A stretch of DNA of 64,000 nt from the NCBI RefSeq assembly GCF_014200405.1, contig NZ_JACHBQ010000001.1:4030001-4094000 (forward strand). Direction: 5' to 3'. Of this stretch, positions 1-8,606 are shown in pieces. The notes under the pieces are model-generated. The model was not told the DNA's origin and searched no databases. It worked only from the letters and a program-made list of their open reading frames with translations. Position numbers and translations under genes: made by a program. Origin of the DNA: Cryobacterium roopkundense (GTDB lineage Bacteria; Actinomycetota; Actinomycetes; Actinomycetales; Microbacteriaceae). Every line of letters begins with the position of its first letter. Position 1 is the first letter of the stretch.

Positions 1-33
1 CCTAACCGAATGTGCTCAAGGGATTGACAACGT

Positions 34-825
34 CTAGTGCACAGCCGACCCCGGAGGGTGTGCCAGCGCGTCGCGGCTCAGCATCGCCGCACCGGCCACG
101 GCCGCCGGCATCACAAAGACCGCCGCAAACGGGATGAGGAACAGCAGGTAGGTGGCGGCGCCGAAGCCGAGGCTGGTCGCACGACGGCGGGCCAGCATCC
201 GTCGCCTGTCGCGAAGCGAGAACCCCCGGGCATCGAAGGCGAAGCCGGTGAGTTCGAGCGTGAGGATCCAACCCCCGACGGCCGCGCCGAGCGTGAAGGC
301 AAGCATGCCGCCCACGACCGGAATGAGGCTGCTGATCACGAACAGCGGTGCGAGAAGAACGGCAGGCACCAGTAAGCGAGCGCCGTCGCCGATGGCGCGC
401 CACAGTGAAGCCAGAACGCCGGTCTCAGGGGCGGTGGGCGGAGCGCCCAGACGGGTTTCGACCGAGCGCCAGATGCGTTCGTAGAACGGGTCGCCCACCA
501 GCAAGGTGACAGCGGTGTAACTGTAGACCAGCACGAGGATACCCACTGTCACCACGGCGGCGCCGGCCGCGACGCGTGAGCCCGTGCGCCAGGGCTCGCC
601 CCAGCCGTCGGCGAACGGTGTCATCCAGGTGGCCAGTCCTCCGAGGTTGACGGCGAGCACGGCGATCCCCGCAAGATAGATCAGGCCCACGATGAGAGCG
701 GGCAACGCGCCGAGCAGCATGAGTCGGGGTGAGGTGACCCACATTCCGAAACCCCGGCCGAGAAACCCGACCCCAGAGCCGAGTTCTCGCAGGAGGCCGG
801 GTGACGGGGGAGCCGAGGGGTGCAT
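34..825 (-). CDS. EI24 domain integral membrane protein
   Basis: A 263-residue polytopic membrane protein of the EI24/CysZ-like family. Several long hydrophobic segments are visible, starting with one near residues 30-60, and there is a GDPFYE stretch after the third segment that is typical of the family. An in-frame start lies 54 nt further upstream, but the ATG at 825 begins the conserved N-terminus and has a TATTCT-like -10 about 8 nt before it, so a leaderless or short-leader message is possible. The gene is divergent from the small Cys-rich gene at 965. The substrate cannot be inferred; CysZ relatives move sulfate, but this actinobacterial branch is uncharacterised as far as I know. Confidence 0.8.
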   Translation of the reverse strand: MHPSAPPSPGLLRELGSGVGFLGRGFGMWVTSPRLMLLGALPALIVGLIYLAGIAVLAVNLGGLATWMTPFADGWGEPWRTGSRVAAGAAVVTVGILVLVYSYTAVTLLVGDPFYERIWRSVETRLGAPPTAPETGVLASLWRAIGDGARLLVPAVLLAPLFVISSLIPVVGGMLAFTLGAAVGGWILTLELTGFAFDARGFSLRDRRRMLARRRATSLGFGAATYLLFLIPFAAVFVMPAAVAGAAMLSRDALAHPPGSAVH

Positions 826-964
826 CCGCTCAGAATATCGCGGCCGGACGGACCCGTGTGCGGATCGGCAGTCCTGCATATCTTGGTGCCGTCGCCCGCG
901 GGTGCGCCGCGAGACCCTAACCTGAGAGTAGGCCAGAAAGGCTGGAACGACGCAAGGAGCCGGA

Positions 965-1609
965 TTGACCCACCCCTACGCGCTGCACGTCGACCTGCTC
1001 GCCCCCTGTTTCTGCTGCCAGGCCAGGCAGCCATTCCACTTCACCTCCGCAAGTGATCAGGCGGTCTGCTCTTTCTGCGTGCGCCACCTCGGTGCGGAGA
1101 AGGCCGAACGTCGCGACAGTGATCACCTGCGGCTGTGGACGGAACTCTTCAACGACGAGCAGGAAATGCATCGGTCCTACGTCGCGGCGACGAAGGCGAC
1201 CATCGCGGAGCGGGATGCAGCGATTGTCGAGCTCACGACGCACGTCGGGCAGCTCGCAGCTCTCGTGGCCGGGCACTTCGACGCGACCCCGACCGACGGT
1301 GTGCGGGGGTTACTGGAAAACGACTTGATCAAGCGCGCCGAGCGGAAGACCGAGCTGGCCTCACGCCAAATCGACTGGGCCATGGCTGTGATCTGGCGCA
1401 TTGGTGCCCTCCATCATGACGACGCCGAGAACCCCGGGCACTGTGTCTGTGGGCGGGCTCTCGGGAGCTGCGCAGAGGGGCTCGCGATCGATCCTGTTCG
1501 AACGGCCATGAATGACTGGGGAAAGAAGAACGTGCAGTTGCTGCGAAACGGTAAGCGCAACGGCCTGCCGGCCGACCACCCTGCGGTGATCGGCGAACGG
1601 ACGCGCTGA
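965..1609 (+). CDS. Conserved hypothetical protein with Cys clusters at both ends
   Basis: A 214-residue protein. The N-terminus carries CFCC (about residues 15-18) and CSFC (35-38), a spacing that suggests a small zinc-binding knuckle. The C-terminal third has HCVCG followed by GSC, a possible second metal site. The middle (residues 50-130) is charged, helical and possibly coiled coil. The start is TTG, chosen because AAGGAG sits 6 nt upstream at 953-958. It ends 2 nt before the convergent MFS gene. I do not recognise a named family; a structural zinc protein or a regulatory adaptor are both possible. Confidence 0.7.
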   Translation: MTHPYALHVDLLAPCFCCQARQPFHFTSASDQAVCSFCVRHLGAEKAERRDSDHLRLWTELFNDEQEMHRSYVAATKATIAERDAAIVELTTHVGQLAALVAGHFDATPTDGVRGLLENDLIKRAERKTELASRQIDWAMAVIWRIGALHHDDAENPGHCVCGRALGSCAEGLAIDPVRTAMNDWGKKNVQLLRNGKRNGLPADHPAVIGERTR

Positions 1610-1611
1610 CC

Positions 1612-3111
1612 CTAGTGTGCCATCGGTGCCGGTTCGTTCGCCGTCACCGGGCTGCGACGCACGAAGAAGGCGAGCGGGATCGCGAACAGGGAGATGACCG
1701 CGCCGTACACGAATGCAGACTGAACCCCGGCAGCCGTCGCGGTGACCTCGTTCACGCCGTCTGCGATCAGACCGGCAGACTGTGAAGCCATCACGGCGAT
1801 GAAGAGGGCTGTTCCCGCGGCACCGGCGAGCTGCTGAACTGTTCCCACCACGGCGCTGCCGTGCGAGTAGAGCTTGGGGCGCAGGGACGCGAGGCCGGCG
1901 GTGAAGAGCGGCGTGAAGATGAGCGCGAGCCCCACGCTCAACGAAATGTGGGCCGTCATTAACAGGGACGGCGCCGTGGACTCGCCCATCAGCGTCATCG
2001 ACCAGAGCGCGCCGCTGACGATGATCGAGCCGGGGGCGAGCAGCACCGTAGGGCCGAACTTGTCGTAGATGCGACCGACGAACGGCGCGAGAACACCCAT
2101 GGTGATGCCGCCGGGAAGAAGCAGCAGGCCGGTGGCGAGGGCGTCCAGGCCCAGCACGTTCTGCATATAGATCGGAAGCAGGATGATGGTGCCGAACAGG
2201 GCCATCATGCTCAGGCCGAGCATGATAATGGCCACGGTGAAGGTGCGCGACTGGAACGTGCGCAGGTCGAGCAGCGCCCGGTCGGTGCGCTGCAGAGTGA
2301 GCTGACGGAGCACGAACAGGGCGAGGGCGAGTACGCCGATCACGAGAGGAACGATGCCGGCGGCGGCCCCGGACTCGCCGGTCGAACCCAGGTTGCTGAG
2401 GCCGTAGACGAGCCCACCGAACCCGAATGCGGAGAGGACGATCGAGAACGTGTCGATCGGCACCTGGCGCGGCGTGGTGACGTTCTGGATGCGCGCGGCG
2501 CCGAGCAGTAGAGCGCCGATAGCGATGGGCAGCACCAGGATGAACATCCAGCGCCAATCCAGCACGCTCAGGATGATGCCCGAGATGGTGGGGCCGATGG
2601 CGGGAGCCACCGAGATGACGATGGAGATGTTACCCATCGTCTTGCCACGCGAGGCGGGAGCAACGAGGGTCATGACCGTGGTCATGAGCAGCGGCATCAT
2701 GATGGCAGTGCCACTGGCCTGCACGACGCGGCCAAGGAGCAGAACTTCGAAGCCCGGAGCGAGCGCCGCGATGAGCGTTCCCAGGCTGAAAAGCGTCATT
2801 GCGGCGATGAACACGGGGCGGGTATTGAATCGCTGCAGCAGGAAACCTGTGATGGGGATGACCACCGCCATGGTGAGCATGAATGCGGTCGTGAGCCACT
2901 GGGCAGCGGACGCGGTGATGCTGAGGTCGGTCATGAGGTGCGGCATCGCCACGCCCATGATCGTCTCGTTCAGGATGACCACGAATGCCGAGACCAGCAG
3001 CAGGGAGATGACCAGGCGGTTGCGCGCCGAGTCGTCCCGAACCGGGCCGTCGACGAAGGGCGGAGCCTGGGTCGCCTCCGGCGAGAGAGGGGGAAGGGTG
3101 CGCTCGGTCAT
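1612..3111 (-). CDS. DHA2-family (14-TM) MFS drug efflux transporter
   Basis: A 499-residue proton-driven multidrug exporter of the EmrB/QacA (DHA2) group. The sequence has about 14 hydrophobic segments. The first helix region contains LNETIMGVAMPHL, the usual motif D1 of this subfamily (L-N-x-T-I-x-N-V-A-L-P). The ATG at 3111 is used because AGGA lies about 6 nt upstream; a longer frame to 3150 has no such site. It lies downstream of, and on the same strand as, a LysR gene (77 nt gap). The gap contains a GCGTGC/GCACGC hairpin that could be a terminator or operator. Substrate unknown. Confidence 0.88.
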   Translation of the reverse strand: MTERTLPPLSPEATQAPPFVDGPVRDDSARNRLVISLLLVSAFVVILNETIMGVAMPHLMTDLSITASAAQWLTTAFMLTMAVVIPITGFLLQRFNTRPVFIAAMTLFSLGTLIAALAPGFEVLLLGRVVQASGTAIMMPLLMTTVMTLVAPASRGKTMGNISIVISVAPAIGPTISGIILSVLDWRWMFILVLPIAIGALLLGAARIQNVTTPRQVPIDTFSIVLSAFGFGGLVYGLSNLGSTGESGAAAGIVPLVIGVLALALFVLRQLTLQRTDRALLDLRTFQSRTFTVAIIMLGLSMMALFGTIILLPIYMQNVLGLDALATGLLLLPGGITMGVLAPFVGRIYDKFGPTVLLAPGSIIVSGALWSMTLMGESTAPSLLMTAHISLSVGLALIFTPLFTAGLASLRPKLYSHGSAVVGTVQQLAGAAGTALFIAVMASQSAGLIADGVNEVTATAAGVQSAFVYGAVISLFAIPLAFFVRRSPVTANEPAPMAH

Positions 3112-3188
3112 ACGAAGTCCTGTCAAATCAAAAATGGCGTGCACTGGCACGCTTCTAACCCAGCGTTATGCCCGGTGTGCTTTATTCC

Positions 3189-4124
3189 TCACTGGGTGAA
3201 TTTCGTACGGGTCTGTGGCACGAGGCGCGATGCCGAGGCCGCGAAAAGGGAGCGGAGACGCCGGACGCCGGGATCGGCATCCGTTGCCTCGCGCGTGACC
3301 ACATAGTCGTGCCGGTAGATGGGCACCGACAACGGATGCAGGGTGACGTTGTCGGGCAGGTGGGCGACGGTCAGCTCCGGCACGAGAGCAACGCCCGCCC
3401 CGGCCGAGATGAGCGACAGGATGACACCGAAATCGACGGCCTCGGCCACCGCGCGCGGTGCGAATCCGGCGAGCCCACAGGCTCGCTGGACCATTTCGTG
3501 GCAGGCCCAGTTCCTGTCGTGCGGAAGAATCCAGTCGTGGGTTGCGTAGTCGCTCAGGGTCATCTCCTTGCCAGGGGAGCCTCCTTCGGATGACGGAAGT
3601 GCGAGCCAAACCTGCTCCCGGGCGATCGGGGTCACCACGCAGCCATTGAGGTCGCCGATCGCCATGTTGGAGTACGAGTGGGTGAGGGCCAGAGTGACAT
3701 CGCCGTTGGCCAGCGCGGGCAAGGAGTCGTGAGGCTCAAGTTCGAGAAGTTCGATGCGCAGACCGATCTCGGGCTGCGCGATGAGGGTGGCCCAGGTGTC
3801 GGCGACGACGGAGCGGGCGATCGACGGGAACGCGGCCACCCTGTAGGTACCGGCCGAGCCTTCCCGCAGGGCGGCAACCTCCATTTCGGCTAGGGCGAGT
3901 CGATCCACAAGGTCGGCGCCGTGTTGGGCGAGGAGCACACCGGCTGGCGTCAGGCGAAGGGTGCGGCCGTGACGTTCCGTGAGCGGCAGCCCCACCTCGC
4001 GCTCGAGGGCTGCGAGCTGCATGGAGACACCGGGGCCGGTGAGGTGCATTGACGCGGCGACGGCGGCAACGGTGCCGAGTCGATTCAACTCGGACAGCAT
4101 GCGAAGCTTACGGATGTCTAACAC
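3189..4124 (-). CDS. LysR-family transcriptional regulator
   Basis: A 311-residue LysR-type regulator. The N-terminal winged helix-turn-helix (residues 1-60) has the usual pattern, with A-A-V-A-A-S-M-H-L-T then VSMQLAALEREVGLPLTERHGR. The remainder is a LysR substrate-binding domain. The GTG start at 4124 is required for the first helix. The gene is divergent from an EamA transporter at 4197, with a 72-bp gap holding an interrupted palindrome, the classic layout of a LysR gene controlling its neighbour and itself. The MFS pump downstream on the same strand may also be a target. The inducer is unknown. Confidence 0.88.
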   Translation of the reverse strand: MLDIRKLRMLSELNRLGTVAAVAASMHLTGPGVSMQLAALEREVGLPLTERHGRTLRLTPAGVLLAQHGADLVDRLALAEMEVAALREGSAGTYRVAAFPSIARSVVADTWATLIAQPEIGLRIELLELEPHDSLPALANGDVTLALTHSYSNMAIGDLNGCVVTPIAREQVWLALPSSEGGSPGKEMTLSDYATHDWILPHDRNWACHEMVQRACGLAGFAPRAVAEAVDFGVILSLISAGAGVALVPELTVAHLPDNVTLHPLSVPIYRHDYVVTREATDADPGVRRLRSLFAASASRLVPQTRTKFTQ

Positions 4125-4134
4125 ATCAGCAATC

Positions 4135-4161
4135 TTTACTCATACTTGCCGCAAAAGTAAA
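4135..4161. promoter_or_regulatory. Candidate LysR operator between divergent genes
   Basis: Inverted repeat TTTACT (4135-4140) and AGTAAA (4156-4161) separated by 15 nt, with a T-rich left arm and an A-rich right arm. It sits between the LysR and EamA starts. LysR proteins typically bind such T-N11-A-like interrupted palindromes; the assignment is by position and symmetry only. Confidence 0.45.
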
Positions 4162-4196
4162 TAGACGTGAGGTTCTGGGTTGGCCACGATGAAGAA

Positions 4197-5102
4197 ATGA
4201 CTTCTCCTCGTGTGCTGCTGGCAGGTTTGGGTGTTGTGGTGCTCTGGGCCAGTGCCTTCCCGGCCATTCGGGTGGCCGCTCCCGAGCTCGGCGTCGCCGG
4301 ACTCTCCTTCATACGGCTCTTGATCGCTGCTGTCGCCCTGATCGCGCTTGCTCCCATGCTCAAGGTTCGAATGCCTGCCCGCCGTGACCTGCCACTCATT
4401 CTGGGCTGCGCGTTCCTGGGTATGGCGGCCTATCAGGTGTTACTCAACTGGGGCGAGCTGTACGTGCCGGCCGGAACCGCGAGCATCATCGTGTCGGCGG
4501 CTCCGCTCGTGAGCGTTGCCATCGCGGCCGGCCTGTTCGGCGAACGCCTCACCGCACTCAAGATCGCGGGCAGTGCCGTCGCCATCGCCGGTGTCGCGAT
4601 GGTGTCACTCGCCCGTTCGGGCTTTAGCCTGTCTGGCGCGGTCTGGATACTGATCGCGGCGATGGTGGTGCAGGGCGCGTATCACCCGCTCACAAAACCA
4701 CTGTTGAAGAAGTACTCCGGGCTGGAGGTGGCGACCTACGGCATGATCGCCGGCACGCTGATGCTCGCGCCCACGGTGCCGTTCGCGTGGGATGTGATGG
4801 CCGGCGCCGACGCATCCGCCTGGTGGGCCGCCGTCTACCTCGGACTCGCCCCCTCTGCACTGGGCTTCGTGCTCTGGGGGTTCGCCGTGTCCCGGATGCC
4901 GGTGGTCGCGGCAACCTCGTTGCTCTACCTGGTGCCGCCCGTGGCCGTGGGCATTGCGTTCGTCTGGCTCGGCGAGCTCCCTCTCGTGAGCGAGTTGGCG
5001 GGTGGCGTCGTGGTGATCGCGGGAGTCGTGACGATGAGCGTCGGCGACCTGGCGGGCCGCCGTGTGCGCAGCCGCGCTCAGGGAATGCGCAGGGCCAGAT
5101 AG
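4197..5102 (+). CDS. EamA/DMT-superfamily transporter
   Basis: A 301-residue drug/metabolite transporter with about ten hydrophobic segments arranged as two EamA repeats. The first begins with LLAGLGVVVLWASAFPAIRV; the second begins near residue 150. Such proteins export amino acids, purines or drugs. The ATG at 4197 is chosen over a GTG 30 nt upstream because it begins directly before the first membrane segment. Divergent from the LysR regulator, its likely controller. Its last 25 bp overlap the 3' end of the convergent uvrA-like gene. Confidence 0.85.
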   Translation: MTSPRVLLAGLGVVVLWASAFPAIRVAAPELGVAGLSFIRLLIAAVALIALAPMLKVRMPARRDLPLILGCAFLGMAAYQVLLNWGELYVPAGTASIIVSAAPLVSVAIAAGLFGERLTALKIAGSAVAIAGVAMVSLARSGFSLSGAVWILIAAMVVQGAYHPLTKPLLKKYSGLEVATYGMIAGTLMLAPTVPFAWDVMAGADASAWWAAVYLGLAPSALGFVLWGFAVSRMPVVAATSLLYLVPPVAVGIAFVWLGELPLVSELAGGVVVIAGVVTMSVGDLAGRRVRSRAQGMRRAR

Positions 5103-7579
5103 GGAGCGGTGCGGCTTGTCGGGTGCGCGGCAACCGTAGGCGGAGTGCCGGCGGCCACGATGCGGCCGCCCTTGTCGCCGCCCGCCGGGCCGATGTCGAT
5201 CACCCAGTCGGCGGCGGCAACCACGTCCATGTCATGTTCGACCACGATCACTGTGTTGCCGGCGTCGACGAGTCGGTTCAGCTGGGTGAGCAGCAGCAGG
5301 ACGTCCGCGGGGTGCAGCCCGGTGGTGGGCTCGTCGAGGACGTAGAGAGTGTGGCCGCGGCGCGCCCGCTGCAGCTCGGTCGCGAGCTTGATGCGCTGAG
5401 CTTCGCCACCGGAGAGTTCGGTGGCGGGCTGACCGAGGCGCAGGTAGCCGAGCCCCACCTCGCGGAGGGTTTCGAGGCTGCGCAACGCCGAGGGAACGTC
5501 GGCGAGGAAGAGTGCCGCCGCATCGACCGTGAGGCCGAGCACCTCGGCTATATTCTTGTCTCGGTATGTGACTTCGAGTGTCGCAGGGTTGTACCGTGAA
5601 CCGCCACAGTCGGCGCACGGAGCGTAGCTGCCGGGTAGAAAGAGAAGCCCGACCGCCACGAATCCCTCGCCGAGGCAGGTTTCGCAGCGGCCGCCGGCAA
5701 CGTTGAACGAGAATCGGCTCGCGCCGAATTTGCGATTGCGGGCCGCAGTCGTCGTAGCGAACGTGGATCGTACGGCGTCGAACAGGCCGGTATAGGTGGC
5801 GAGATTCGACCTGGGCGTGCGTCCGATCGGCTTCTGGTCCACGCGCACGAGCCGGTCGATGGCGTCCGCTCCTGTGATCCTGTCGACCGTCGTAATTTCG
5901 CTCGGCTCGGTTTCGGTCTCCTCGGATGTCTCTCCGGTGGCCGATCCCGTCGATTCGGTCGATGCTCCCGGGTCCTGGTCGGGGTGCAGCTGCAGGCCAA
6001 CAGCCTCCGCGAGCACCTGGCTGACGAGGGTGGACTTGCCGGAGCCGGAGACACCGGTGACCGCGGTGAGCACGCCCAGTGGGAACTCGGCGTCGAGCCC
6101 GCGCAGGTTGTGGCGTGAGACGCCTGTCAGCCCGAGCCACCCGAGGGGCTGCCGCAGCTCGCGCGCGGCGGGAACCGGGCGTTCGTTCGCGAACAGGAAC
6201 TCCCGTGTGATGGAACCGGGCACAGTGGCGAGTCCCGCGGTCGGCCCGCTGTAGAGCACCTCGCCGCCGCCCTCGCCGGCGCGCGGCCCCACGTCGATGA
6301 CCCAGTCGGCGCGGCGCACGACGTCCATATTGTGTTCGACGACGAACACGGAGTTGCCGCTGGCCTTGAGCTCTTCGAGCACGGCGAGGAGGGGTTCGGC
6401 ATCGGCCGGGTGCAGCCCGGCGGAGGGCTCGTCGAGCACATAGATGACGCCGAAGAGGCCGGATCGCAGTTGGGTGGCGATGCGCAACCGCTGCATTTCC
6501 CCGGGGGAGAGCGTGGGCGTGGCACGGCCGAGGCTGAGGTAGCCCAGGCCGAGATCGAGCAGCACGTCGAGCCGGCGAAGCAGGTCGACGGTAATGGTGC
6601 TGCCGGCGGGAGAAGTGGCGCCCGGCCCGTCAAGTGCGTGACGGAGCGCGGTGAGTGGAAGGGAGTTGAGCTTGGCGATCGTGCGGCCGTTGAACGTCAC
6701 CGCGAGGGCCTCGGCGCGCAGGCCACTGCCGCCGCACAGCAGGCACGGCCCGGATTCCACGTACTTCAAGACCCGGCCCCGCACCGAGGCGCTCTTCGAG
6801 TCCGCGAGGGTGTGCATCACGTAGCTTTGAGCACTCCAAAACTTGCCCTTGTAGGGGCGCGGTCGTTCGCGCTCCGGCATGATGTCGACCACTGGCTGTT
6901 CGTCGGTGAACAGGATCCAATCCCGATCGGCGCGGGGCAATTCGTTCCAGGCCACGTCTACGTCGTGGCCGAGGGCAGTAAGGATATCGCGCAGGTTCTT
7001 TCCTTGCCACGCCCCAGGCCACGCCGCCACGGCGCCCTCGCGGATGCTGAGTGACGGATCCAGCACGAGCGAAGCCTCGGTGACCGTGTGGGCGGTGCCG
7101 AGCCCCTGACACGCGGGGCACGCGCCCATGGCGGTGTTGGGCGAGAACGAGTCCGATTCGAGTCGCGTCGCACCGCTTGGATACATGCCTGCTCGGGAAT
7201 ACAGCATCCGCACCGAGTTGGAGAGGGTCGTGACGGTTCCCACACTCGAGCGCGAACTCGGTGTGCCGCGGCGCTGCTGCAGCGCGACGGCTGGCGGCAG
7301 GCCGGTGATTTCGTCGACGTGCGGCGTGTGGCCCTGTTGGATTAGACGACGGGCGTACGGAGCGACGGACTCAAAAAAGCGCCGCTGCGCCTCAGCGAAG
7401 ATGGTCCCGAAGGCGAGGGATGACTTACCAGAGCCGGACACCCCGGTGAAGGCCACGATCGAGTCGCGAGGCACGTCCACGTCGACGTTGCGCAGGTTGT
7501 TCTCCCGGGCGCCCCGCACGCGCACAAAACCATCGGTCGGGGGGACGGACGGCGCTGCGGGATCGGGTGTGTGCTGCAT
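5078..7579 (-). CDS. UvrA-like ABC ATPase lacking the UvrB-binding region
   Basis: An 833-residue protein with the tandem ABC ATPase plan of UvrA: Walker A GVSGSGKSS near residues 46-54, signature LSPGEMQRLRIA in the first half, a second Walker A after the middle, and LSGGEAQRIKLA in the second half. Cys pairs CPACQGLG, CLLCGGSG and later CETCLGEG with CADCGGS form zinc sites. Between the first Walker A region and CPACQGLG there are far fewer residues than in true UvrA (about 950 aa), so the UvrB-interaction and insertion region is missing. This fits the class that includes Deinococcus UvrA2 and DrrC-type proteins, not the housekeeping repair enzyme. It also carries a low-complexity Ser/Thr/Glu linker after the second Walker A. 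Start: ATG at 7579. Confidence 0.85.
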   Translation of the reverse strand: MQHTPDPAAPSVPPTDGFVRVRGARENNLRNVDVDVPRDSIVAFTGVSGSGKSSLAFGTIFAEAQRRFFESVAPYARRLIQQGHTPHVDEITGLPPAVALQQRRGTPSSRSSVGTVTTLSNSVRMLYSRAGMYPSGATRLESDSFSPNTAMGACPACQGLGTAHTVTEASLVLDPSLSIREGAVAAWPGAWQGKNLRDILTALGHDVDVAWNELPRADRDWILFTDEQPVVDIMPERERPRPYKGKFWSAQSYVMHTLADSKSASVRGRVLKYVESGPCLLCGGSGLRAEALAVTFNGRTIAKLNSLPLTALRHALDGPGATSPAGSTITVDLLRRLDVLLDLGLGYLSLGRATPTLSPGEMQRLRIATQLRSGLFGVIYVLDEPSAGLHPADAEPLLAVLEELKASGNSVFVVEHNMDVVRRADWVIDVGPRAGEGGGEVLYSGPTAGLATVPGSITREFLFANERPVPAARELRQPLGWLGLTGVSRHNLRGLDAEFPLGVLTAVTGVSGSGKSTLVSQVLAEAVGLQLHPDQDPGASTESTGSATGETSEETETEPSEITTVDRITGADAIDRLVRVDQKPIGRTPRSNLATYTGLFDAVRSTFATTTAARNRKFGASRFSFNVAGGRCETCLGEGFVAVGLLFLPGSYAPCADCGGSRYNPATLEVTYRDKNIAEVLGLTVDAAALFLADVPSALRSLETLREVGLGYLRLGQPATELSGGEAQRIKLATELQRARRGHTLYVLDEPTTGLHPADVLLLLTQLNRLVDAGNTVIVVEHDMDVVAAADWVIDIGPAGGDKGGRIVAAGTPPTVAAHPTSRTAPYLALRIP

Positions 7580-7725
7580 CCGACCAAGCCTAGTTTGGGA
7601 TTGCTGACCATTTCCCGCTTGTTTGCGCGTCTTCCCGCCGTTGCCGGCGGCCTGTCGTAGTCTGGGAATAATCCTCCCTATGGGTCTGTTATCGGTATCG
7701 GTAGATCCATCATGAAAGGCCTCAT

Positions 7726-8565
7726 ATGTGCAGGCTGCTGGCTTACGCCTCACCCTCCCCCCGTACCACTAGGGCGGTGCTCGGTGGAAACCAGAGCGCA
7801 GTGTTCCAAGACATGACCCAGCTGCACAAAGACGGCTGGGGCAGCGCCTGGATTCTGGGCGATACTCCCGCGACGCGTGTCGTGAAGAAGGAACGGTCGC
7901 CACTGACCGGAGCCGGCGATGACAGGCTGACCGACGCGCTCAGCGAGCGGATGTCTCGGGCTCAGCTGGTGCACCTGCGCATGGCCACCGATGGCATGTC
8001 GTGTCAGCCCGAGAATACGCATCCGTTCGTGCGGGACGGCCTCGCGTTTGCGCACAACGGCTCCCTCACGCCGGCCTCGGCGATGGACGAGCACATCGCC
8101 CCCGACCTGTTACGTACCCTGCAGGGCGACACCGACAGCGAACGCTACCTCGCCGTGATCCGCACGAAGCTGGCCGCCGGGCACGACCTGTTCGAGGCGG
8201 CGTGCCTCACAGTGCTCGAGCTGCGACCGATCTTTCCCGACATGAGCATGAACGCGATGATTCTCTCGCCCACCAGGCTCATCGGCATCCACGCGAGCGC
8301 GGATGCCGATACCCCGCACGACCTGTTCAACGCGAGCGGGTTGACCGAACAGGACCTTCCGCAGGACCACCGCACCGAGTACTACCTCATGCGGCAGCGC
8401 CGGTTCGCCGACGGCACCGTGGTATTCGCGTCGAGCGGCCTCGACATCGTGGGGTGGGAGCCGCTCCCGGCTGAGAGTGTGACGTGCGTCGACCTCGACA
8501 CGCTGCAGCAGGAGACGCGCGTGCTCCACACGGCACCGGTCGTGCTTCCCGGCACACTCCGATAG
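7726..8565 (+). CDS. Class II glutamine amidotransferase
   Basis: A 279-residue Ntn-type glutaminase. The protein starts MCRLLAYA, so Cys2 becomes the N-terminal nucleophile after methionine removal, and it keeps HKDGWG and the TRPFVRDG/FAHNGSL-like elements of the fold (here HPFVRDGLAFAHNGSL). It has no attached synthase domain, so it resembles the stand-alone YafJ/EgtC-like proteins. No ergothioneine genes are nearby, so EgtC is not supported. GAAAGG lies 7 nt before the ATG. Divergent from the uvrA-like gene; convergent with the acyl-CoA ligase. Confidence 0.8.
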   Translation: MCRLLAYASPSPRTTRAVLGGNQSAVFQDMTQLHKDGWGSAWILGDTPATRVVKKERSPLTGAGDDRLTDALSERMSRAQLVHLRMATDGMSCQPENTHPFVRDGLAFAHNGSLTPASAMDEHIAPDLLRTLQGDTDSERYLAVIRTKLAAGHDLFEAACLTVLELRPIFPDMSMNAMILSPTRLIGIHASADADTPHDLFNASGLTEQDLPQDHRTEYYLMRQRRFADGTVVFASSGLDIVGWEPLPAESVTCVDLDTLQQETRVLHTAPVVLPGTLR

Positions 8566-8596
8566 CGAGTCGGACCCGTGCCGGGGCCGACTCGCT
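8564..8596. terminator. Bidirectional hairpin between convergent genes
   Basis: Perfect 10-bp inverted repeat AGCGAGTCGG (8564-8573) and CCGACTCGCT (8587-8596) with a 13-nt loop, overlapping the amidotransferase stop codon and lying just before the acyl-CoA ligase stop. No U tract follows on either strand, as is common in actinobacteria. Confidence 0.6.
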
Positions 8597-8606
8597 GCCG
8601 GGAAGG

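Noticed and set aside
7726..8565. EgtC of ergothioneine synthesis
   Set aside because: The N-terminal MCR start is shared, but no egtA, egtB or egtD gene is nearby and the rest reads like general class II amidotransferases.
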